Positions 28,404-33,649 of a stretch of 33,649 nucleotides of DNA are shown here, in pieces. The notes beneath the pieces were generated by a model. The model worked only from the letters and a program-made list of their open reading frames with translations, searched no databases and had not been told where the DNA came from. How positions within the stretch are numbered: the stretch's first letter is position 1; each line of letters opens with the position of its first letter. The position numbers and the translations under genes were made by a program. Source of the stretch: a virus; the IMG/VR virus record IMGVR_UViG_3300044641_000883, positions 1 through 33,649 of that record; one strand, 5' to 3'.

Positions 28404-30071
28404 ATGCCAGTGCCAATTAGTAATGTGACCAGACGCGCAGTCTATGCGCCCAGCGGTGCTGGAGGCGCTGGGCCATATGCATTCACATTTGAGATCCTGG
28501 CAGCTGGTGACATCGCCGTCTATAAAGATGATGTCCTGTTAACGCTGACAACTCATTACACTGTAACGATTGCATCCAATGGTACTGGCTCAGTAACCAT
28601 AACTTCTGCCGGCCTGGCATTGGCTCCTGTGTCGCCGACTCAGTATGCAATTGTAGGCAACCGCACTATATCGCGCACTACCGATTTTGTGACTGGTGGA
28701 GATTTCTTTGCCAACACGTTAAATGATGAGCTAGATCAACAGACCATCTTCAACCAGCAAAATTCAGAAGGCTTAAACCGGGCATTACAAGCTCCGCAAA
28801 CAGATCCAACTAGCATCAATATGATATTGCCTAGAGCCTCGCTAAGAGCGAATAAGGCGCTAGGATTTGATGCCAATGGTAATCCAGCAATTGCTGACAC
28901 GCTTGGTACCAACCGAGGAAATTGGGCAAGTGGCTCTTTATATTATGTCCGAGACATCGTCAAAGACACGACGAACAATAACATCTGGCAATGTATCGTT
29001 CAGCATACCTCCGCTGGTTCGCAGCCGATCAACACCAATGCTGATAGCGCCAAGTGGACGCTGCTGGTAGATGCTGCTTCTGCCTCAACATCGGCAACCA
29101 ATGCTGCCAGCAGCGCAACAGCTGCTGCTGCTAGTGAGTCAGCTGCATCGACAAGCGCAACAAATGCAGCAAGCTCTGCTAGTGCGGCATCAACTAGTGC
29201 GACCAACGCAGCAAGCTCGGCAAGCACGGCATCTGCCGCTGCATCAAGTGTCAATGATGGTGTAACACTATCCAGTGAATGGGCAACCAAAACGACTGGC
29301 CAGGTTGCATCAACTGACTACTCTTCCAAAGCATGGTCTATTGGCGGCACTGGAGTTACCAATGGCGCTGGTGCTGCGAAAGAGTGGGCTACTAAGACAA
29401 GCACAACAGTAGATGGCACTGATTACTCTGCAAAATATTATGCATTGCAAACAGTTAGTAGCGCATCTGCTGCTGCATCAAGCGCAAGCTCTGCAAGTAC
29501 AAGTGCTTCTGCAGCTAGCACAAGCGCAAGCAATGCTTCGTCGAGCGCATCATCTGCCAGCACATCAGCTAGCAACGCATCGACCAGTGCTACAAACGCA
29601 TCGAACAGCGCAACCACAGCAACCACGCAGGCAACGAATGCCAGCAACAGCGCGTCTTCTGCGTCAACCAGCGCATCGAATGCAGCGACATCTGCTAGCA
29701 ATGCAGCTAGTTCAGCCAGCACAGCTAGCACGGCAGCGACCAATGCTGCTGCCAGCTATGATGCCTTTGATGATCGATACCTTGGTGCTAAGTCTTCGGC
29801 ACCTAGCGTTGACAATGATGGCAACGCGCTGCTGACCGGTGCAATTTATTGGAACACTACAACTAGCCTGCTTTACATCTGGACAGGATCAGGTTGGGAC
29901 CAGGCTGCATTTTCTGTTAGTGGTGCTGTCACAAGTTTTAATACTAGAACAGGTGCAGTTACATTAAGCAGCACTGACGTTACAAATGCACTTACATTTA
30001 CGCCCGCTACTGCGGCTTCAGTTTCTGCTATCCCCGATCCTGTGGCGATGGCTCTGGTTTTTGGGAGTTAA
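28404..30071 (+). CDS. Tail fibre with T7-like N-terminus and Ala/Ser repeats
   Basis: The 555-aa fibre begins with a virion-anchoring domain (about 1-150: NVTRRAVYAPSGAGGAGPYA, FTFEILAAGDIAVYKDDVLL, TDFVTGGDFFANTLNDELDQ) like the T7 gp17 N-terminus. A WASGSLYYVRDIVKDTTNNN-type domain follows. Two long Ala/Ser/Thr/Asn-rich stretches (about 225-285 and 350-450, units such as SASTSATNAASS) should form a trimeric coiled shaft. They are split by two EWATKT...DYSxK modules. The C-terminal part has GAIYWNTTTSLLYIWTGSGW and TSFNTRTGAVTLSSTDVTN, typical of fibre tips. AGGAAGG precedes the start. Confidence 0.9.
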   Translation: MPVPISNVTRRAVYAPSGAGGAGPYAFTFEILAAGDIAVYKDDVLLTLTTHYTVTIASNGTGSVTITSAGLALAPVSPTQYAIVGNRTISRTTDFVTGGDFFANTLNDELDQQTIFNQQNSEGLNRALQAPQTDPTSINMILPRASLRANKALGFDANGNPAIADTLGTNRGNWASGSLYYVRDIVKDTTNNNIWQCIVQHTSAGSQPINTNADSAKWTLLVDAASASTSATNAASSATAAAASESAASTSATNAASSASAASTSATNAASSASTASAAASSVNDGVTLSSEWATKTTGQVASTDYSSKAWSIGGTGVTNGAGAAKEWATKTSTTVDGTDYSAKYYALQTVSSASAAASSASSASTSASAASTSASNASSSASSASTSASNASTSATNASNSATTATTQATNASNSASSASTSASNAATSASNAASSASTASTAATNAAASYDAFDDRYLGAKSSAPSVDNDGNALLTGAIYWNTTTSLLYIWTGSGWDQAAFSVSGAVTSFNTRTGAVTLSSTDVTNALTFTPATAASVSAIPDPVAMALVFGS

Positions 30072-30073
30072 TC

Positions 30074-31111
30074 ATGGCACTAAAAGGCAAGCCAATTGCG
30101 ATTGGCACAAGCGACACAACAATCTATACCTGCCCATCTACCATTGAAGCATCGGTGCATGGTCTAGTGTTTGCAAACAATACTGGCAGTGCTGTAACTA
30201 TTACTCTGAAAATTTATATACAGAGCTTAGGCACAACCACTACTGTGGCTACTGGCATATCTGTTGGTGCTAACACTACCTACACTTGGCCAAAACCAAT
30301 TAATGTAAATGCTGGTGATTACATCCAGGCGGCTGCATCTACTGGATCAGCGCTTGTTTGCTTCTACTCTGTTTATGAAGGATCGGCTGCTGCGGCTGCA
30401 GTTGGATTTACTCCGCGAGGTGCGTGGGGTTCGGGTTCAACGTATGCTGTTAATGATGTGGTTAGTTATAACGGCTCTAGCTACTTAGCTATTCAGGCAA
30501 GCACTAATCAACAACCAGATACACAGACTGCTTACTGGTTAGTGCTGGCAGCTAAAGGTGACACAGGCTCTGGTGATGTATCAGGCCCAGCATCATCGGT
30601 TGATTCTGAGATTGCATTGTTTGACAGTACGACAGGCAAGCTGATTAAACGTGCGTCACTGACAGGCTTGGTTAAGGCTACATCAGGCGTGGCATCTGCA
30701 GCTACTGCAGGCACAGATTACGTTGCTCCTTCCGGCGCTCTTGGTACGCCAAGCAGCGGCACACTAACCAACTGTACGGTTGATGGTACTAACCCTATTG
30801 GCTATCGTGATCTCCCTGCTGTTGGTACTAAGACGGGTTCGTATACGTTGGCTGTAGGTGATGTAGGTAAGTATGTGCAAGTAGGCTCAGGCGGCTCTAT
30901 AACGATTCCTGATGCTACGTTTGCTGAAGGTGACGCTATCTCTATTTTTAACAATACGAGTGGCAATATAACGATTACTTGCTCGATTACTACTGCTTAT
31001 ATTGCTGGTACTGATACTGACAAAGCTACGGTAACTCTAGCTACTAGAGGTATTGCTACTGTGTTGTTTATTAGTGGGACGGTTTGCGCCATCACAGGAA
31101 ACGTGTCATGA
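30074..31111 (+). CDS. Fibre-associated protein with CBM5/12-like domain
   Basis: The 345-aa protein starts with a beta-sandwich-like domain (about 1-105: IAIGTSDTTIYTCPSTIEAS, VHGLVFANNTGSAVTITLKI) common in fibre-attached proteins. Residues about 115-160 (GAWGSGSTYAVNDVVSYNGS, YLAIQASTNQQPDTQTAYW) match the aromatic pattern of carbohydrate-binding modules 5/12. A GDTGSGDVSGPASSVDSEIA linker and a C-terminal beta domain (TLAVGDVGKYVQVGSGGSIT, IPDATFAEGDAISIFNN) follow. It probably binds host surface glycan. It starts 2 nt after the fibre stop and overlaps the LamG gene by ATGA. Confidence 0.82.
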   Translation: MALKGKPIAIGTSDTTIYTCPSTIEASVHGLVFANNTGSAVTITLKIYIQSLGTTTTVATGISVGANTTYTWPKPINVNAGDYIQAAASTGSALVCFYSVYEGSAAAAAVGFTPRGAWGSGSTYAVNDVVSYNGSSYLAIQASTNQQPDTQTAYWLVLAAKGDTGSGDVSGPASSVDSEIALFDSTTGKLIKRASLTGLVKATSGVASAATAGTDYVAPSGALGTPSSGTLTNCTVDGTNPIGYRDLPAVGTKTGSYTLAVGDVGKYVQVGSGGSITIPDATFAEGDAISIFNNTSGNITITCSITTAYIAGTDTDKATVTLATRGIATVLFISGTVCAITGNVS

Positions 31112-33177
31112 GTGGCATTATGAATATGCTGGTAGCTGCTAAGACTACAGTAGCGGCTGCTGTTGACGAGTTCTTTAACCGTGTTACGTTGCTATTAAAC
31201 ACTAGCAGCACTAACGGAGCGCAGAATAATACGTTCTTAGATTCGTCTAGCAATAATTTTACGATTACTCGTAACGGTAATACTACGCAGGGAACATTTA
31301 CGCCGTTTAGTCAGACGGGGTGGGGCACATATTTTGATGGTAGCGGGGATTCATTTTCTGTTTCTACAAGTACCGTGTTAGATTTAAATGGCGCAATTGA
31401 TTTTACAATTGAAGCATGGGTATACCTGACTGGGTATGGAAGCACTGCAGATATGTCGTTAAATATTGCCAACAAGTTTAGTGGCGCTGGTGGGCTTGGT
31501 TATTCTTACGGAATTTTGGGTGGTGGCGCAAATCAAGGAAAGATTCAGTTTTATGGCGCTGCTGGATCAGTTAGCATACTTTCGACAAATGTTATCCCGC
31601 TTAATAGTTGGAATCATGTAGCCATAGTAAAAAATGGAACAACTTATACGCATTATTTGAATGGCGTTGCAAATAATTCACAAACAACCGCAACAACATT
31701 AAGTGCATCTACTAATGCTTTGGTTATTGGAGACTACGGGTATTCAGATGACTTTTTGGGGTATATGTCTAACCTAAGAATAACAAAGAGCGGCGCTCTA
31801 TATACCGGTACATTCACACCATCGACATCCCCGCTTACAACAACTGTAAGTGCAGGAACAGTCTCACTACTAACCTTTCAAAGCAACAGATTTGTCGATA
31901 ACAGCAGCAACGGATTTACGCTAACCCCAACCGGCACACCATCCGTCCAAGCCTTCTCTCCATTTGCTCCTACTGCTGCATACGATGCTGCTGTAGTAGG
32001 TGGTAGTGGGTATTTTGATGGTACGGGGGATTATTTAACGCTTCCTTATTCCTCGCAGCTTCAGTTTACAGGTGACTTTACGATTGAATTTTGGGCGTAT
32101 CCTTTGACTCAGGTGCAATCTGCTGCTGGAGTCATAAATAACTATAGTTCTTGGCCTTCATCTACAGGATTTGCAATCTTCTGTGGGCATTCATCAGCAA
32201 GCTCTACAAAATGGTGCGTTGCTTTGTTTGGCACGTTTCCGGCAATCACTAGCACTAACGACTTCATCAAAAATGCTTGGTCACATATTGCTTTAGTCCG
32301 CAATGGCACTGGCACAAATAACATAACCCTATATGTAAATGGTGTCGCATCAGGAACGACAACGAGCAATAACACTGTTACTGGAACCGCAAATAATTGG
32401 TGGATTGGCACTACTGGAGACACCGTAACTCAAACATTTACTGGTTATTTAGCAGGATTAAGAGCAATTAATTCCGCAGCGTACACAAGTGCGTTTACTC
32501 CTCCTACTGCTCCTCTTGCGGCTGGTAGTAATAAGCTCCTGCTCAATTACACCAACGCCGGCATCTTCGACTCTACTGCTAAGAATGTATTAGAGACAGT
32601 AGGCAATGCACAGGTAAGCACGACACAGGCTAAGTTTGGTACTACGTCGATGTATTTTGATGGTACTGGCGATTATTTAACATTGCCAGTATCTAAATCT
32701 TTTGAATTTGGTTCGGCAAATTGGACAATAGAATTCTGGTTATATGTTCCTTCTTTGCCAAGCACTAGGAAAGAATTATTATATTTAAACGCTAATAGTT
32801 CTGGATACGCAGCAGTAGCTTTACATATTTGCACTAATAATAAGTTAGGTTTGTCATTTTCTGAATCTGGTGGTTCATGGAGAGCTGACGATACTACTGG
32901 AGTTGGTTCTGCTTTAACTGCTGCAACTTGGCAATATGTGGCTGTAACAAGAAGCGGTCAAAACATTCAAATATATCTTGATGGAACTGCTCAAGGTTCT
33001 GCATATACAACTACTGCTGCTACAACTTCATTAATGACAACATATACTTTGAATCAAATAGCAACCTATAACACTGCGTCTTACCAGTTTAACGGGTATA
33101 TGGACGAATTAAGAATTACTATTGGTCAAGCTAGAACTGTAACTTCTGTTCCAACCGCAGCCTTCCCCATCCAATAG
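31108..33177 (+). CDS. Receptor-binding protein with three LamG-like domains
   Basis: ATG 31108 (ATGA overlap) is preferred over an upstream ATG at 31084, giving 689 aa. After a short helix (MSGIMNMLVAAKTTVAAAVD) there are three concanavalin/LamG-like sandwiches, each opened by YFDGSGDSFSVS, YFDGTGDYLTLP or YFDGTGDYLTLP and followed by DFTIEAWVYL, DFTIEFWAYP or NWTIEFWLYV, with later WxHVAIV/WSHIALV/WQYVAVT strands. RFVDNSSNGFTLTPTGTPSV links the first two. Such domains bind sugars or proteins on the cell surface. The second and third units are the most alike, suggesting duplication. No reverse transcriptase is present for diversification. Confidence 0.87.
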   Translation: MSGIMNMLVAAKTTVAAAVDEFFNRVTLLLNTSSTNGAQNNTFLDSSSNNFTITRNGNTTQGTFTPFSQTGWGTYFDGSGDSFSVSTSTVLDLNGAIDFTIEAWVYLTGYGSTADMSLNIANKFSGAGGLGYSYGILGGGANQGKIQFYGAAGSVSILSTNVIPLNSWNHVAIVKNGTTYTHYLNGVANNSQTTATTLSASTNALVIGDYGYSDDFLGYMSNLRITKSGALYTGTFTPSTSPLTTTVSAGTVSLLTFQSNRFVDNSSNGFTLTPTGTPSVQAFSPFAPTAAYDAAVVGGSGYFDGTGDYLTLPYSSQLQFTGDFTIEFWAYPLTQVQSAAGVINNYSSWPSSTGFAIFCGHSSASSTKWCVALFGTFPAITSTNDFIKNAWSHIALVRNGTGTNNITLYVNGVASGTTTSNNTVTGTANNWWIGTTGDTVTQTFTGYLAGLRAINSAAYTSAFTPPTAPLAAGSNKLLLNYTNAGIFDSTAKNVLETVGNAQVSTTQAKFGTTSMYFDGTGDYLTLPVSKSFEFGSANWTIEFWLYVPSLPSTRKELLYLNANSSGYAAVALHICTNNKLGLSFSESGGSWRADDTTGVGSALTAATWQYVAVTRSGQNIQIYLDGTAQGSAYTTTAATTSLMTTYTLNQIATYNTASYQFNGYMDELRITIGQARTVTSVPTAAFPIQ

Positions 33178-33184
33178 GTGACAC

Positions 33185-33502
33185 ATGTACTCTAAAAACG
33201 GATCGATTCCAAAACCTGAGACGGATGGCACAGAGGGCTGGATTGAGGTTCCTGATGCTCCTGAAGCTCCTGAAGGTAAAGAAGTAATCTGGTGGTATCC
33301 ACCGGGATGGGTTATTCGTGATCCTAAGCCAGAGGGTAATTGGTCATGGAGTCAATCGCAAGAGCAATGGGTTGAGATAGTAACTGAGCAAGTTCAGACG
33401 ATTACTAGCGAGTCTATCTCTAGCTTAGATTCGTCAGATATATCTAGCTTAACCAGTGCAAATATAAATACATTGTCATCTACTGACATTAGCGCATTGT
33501 GA
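33185..33502 (+). CDS. Small fibre-associated protein with C-terminal octad repeats
   Basis: The 105-aa protein has a Trp/Pro-rich N-terminal half (MYSKNGSIPKPETDGTEGWI, VIWWYPPGWVIRDPKP, WSWSQSQEQWVEI) that could fit onto fibre trimers or act as a chaperone. The C-terminal part carries four eight-residue units: ESISSLDS, SDISSLTS, ANINTLSS and TDISAL. The I-x-x-L spacing suggests a beta-helix-like or coiled stack. AGGTGAC precedes the start. It is the last gene of the fibre block, followed after 12 nt by the holin-like gene. Confidence 0.75.
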   Translation: MYSKNGSIPKPETDGTEGWIEVPDAPEAPEGKEVIWWYPPGWVIRDPKPEGNWSWSQSQEQWVEIVTEQVQTITSESISSLDSSDISSLTSANINTLSSTDISAL

Positions 33503-33514
33503 TAGGGGATAGAG

Positions 33515-33649
33515 GTGGACGATTTGGAAGCTAGATTGAATACGCATGAAGAAGTATGCGCTGAAAGATACAACGGTATTTGGGCGCGTCTTAAAAAGAT
33601 AGAGACTATCCTTATCGGTAGTGCTGGTGCAATCATCATGCTGCTTTTG
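33515..33649 (+). CDS. Holin-like small membrane protein (5' part; gene spans the circular join)
   Basis: The start is GTG 33515 with AGGGGA about 7 nt upstream, overlapping nothing. The frame is GTG GAC GAT TTG, and the window ends inside the transmembrane helix codons. Joined to bases 128-148 the product is 51 aa: MDDLEARLNTHEEVCAERYN, then IWARLKKIE, the membrane helix and KG. The description of the whole protein is under the 3' part at 2-148. Confidence 0.75.
   Translation, partial: MDDLEARLNTHEEVCAERYNGIWARLKKIETILIGSAGAIIMLLL
33523..33649. repeat. Terminal direct repeat, right copy
   Basis: This segment is identical to bases 1-127. Removing one copy gives a 33,522-bp circle and restores the holin-like gene. 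Confidence 0.95.

Noticed and set aside
29000-29743. Long leftward frames opposite the fibre gene
   Set aside because: They are Ala/Val/Leu-only mirror images of the Ser/Ala repeat codons, without starts or ribosome sites in context.
31108-33177. Diversity-generating retroelement target in the LamG protein
   Set aside because: No reverse transcriptase gene and no template/variable repeat pair with A-specific changes was found.
33523-33649. True physical direct terminal repeat as in T7
   Set aside because: The length equals an assembler k-mer and the repeat lies within a coding frame that closes the circle; no coverage data to support a physical repeat.

Overview
This window reads as one complete genome of a short-tailed (podovirus-like) bacteriophage. 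The last 127 bases (33523-33649) repeat the first 127 exactly, so the molecule closes into a circle of 33,522 bp, and a small gene (33515 to 148) runs across the join. The host is probably a Gram-negative, likely aquatic bacterium. This is inferred from a GH19 lysozyme-like endolysin, a lipobox protein, a spanin-like protein, host sigma70-like promoters and middling base composition. The exact host cannot be read from the sequence. No tRNA, CRISPR array, insertion sequence, polymerase, helicase or reverse transcriptase was found.

Layout. 33515-2876 (+) is a lysis/membrane cassette: a 51-aa holin-like protein, a 227-aa tail-anchored protein that appears to start at AUU, a small membrane protein, a GH19 endolysin, a lipoprotein, a two-helix membrane protein, a secreted peptide and an Rz-like spanin. 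6001-2848 (-) is a recombination operon with overlapping genes: a small serine recombinase, a 26-aa membrane microprotein, a 100-aa protein, a YqaJ-type exonuclease, a 59-aa protein and RecT. From a divergent control region (6002-6151) an early operon runs right to 9789: a ribbon-helix-helix regulator, a GNAT acetyltransferase, a Holliday-junction-resolvase-like nuclease, several small zinc-finger or HTH proteins, microproteins, and an O-like replication initiator whose own gene holds iterons and a 91% AT stretch (candidate origin). 9790-10066 is non-coding and carries a strong-looking antisense promoter.

10067-28369 (+) is the packaging and virion block: an SSB-tip protein, small and large terminase, small structural proteins, portal, a Bbp19-like protein, scaffold, terminator plus structured leader, major capsid protein, decoration protein, terminator, tail tubular A and B, and four internal/ejection proteins. 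28404-33502 holds tail-fibre and receptor-binding genes (fibre with T7-like N-terminus, CBM-like protein, triple LamG protein, octad-repeat protein) behind their own promoter.

How it works together. The phage carries its own initiator and annealing/exonuclease pair but must borrow the host replisome and RNA polymerase. The late genes appear to be served by spaced promoters with 16-nt spacers. The serine recombinase leaves lysogeny open, but no CI-like repressor or recognisable att site is present. The most notable points are a possible DNA-glycosylase-like domain inside an ejected virion protein, the origin inside the initiator gene, the RHH-GNAT pair with a perfect operator palindrome, the structured capsid-gene leader, and several sub-60-aa genes locked in by start/stop overlaps.
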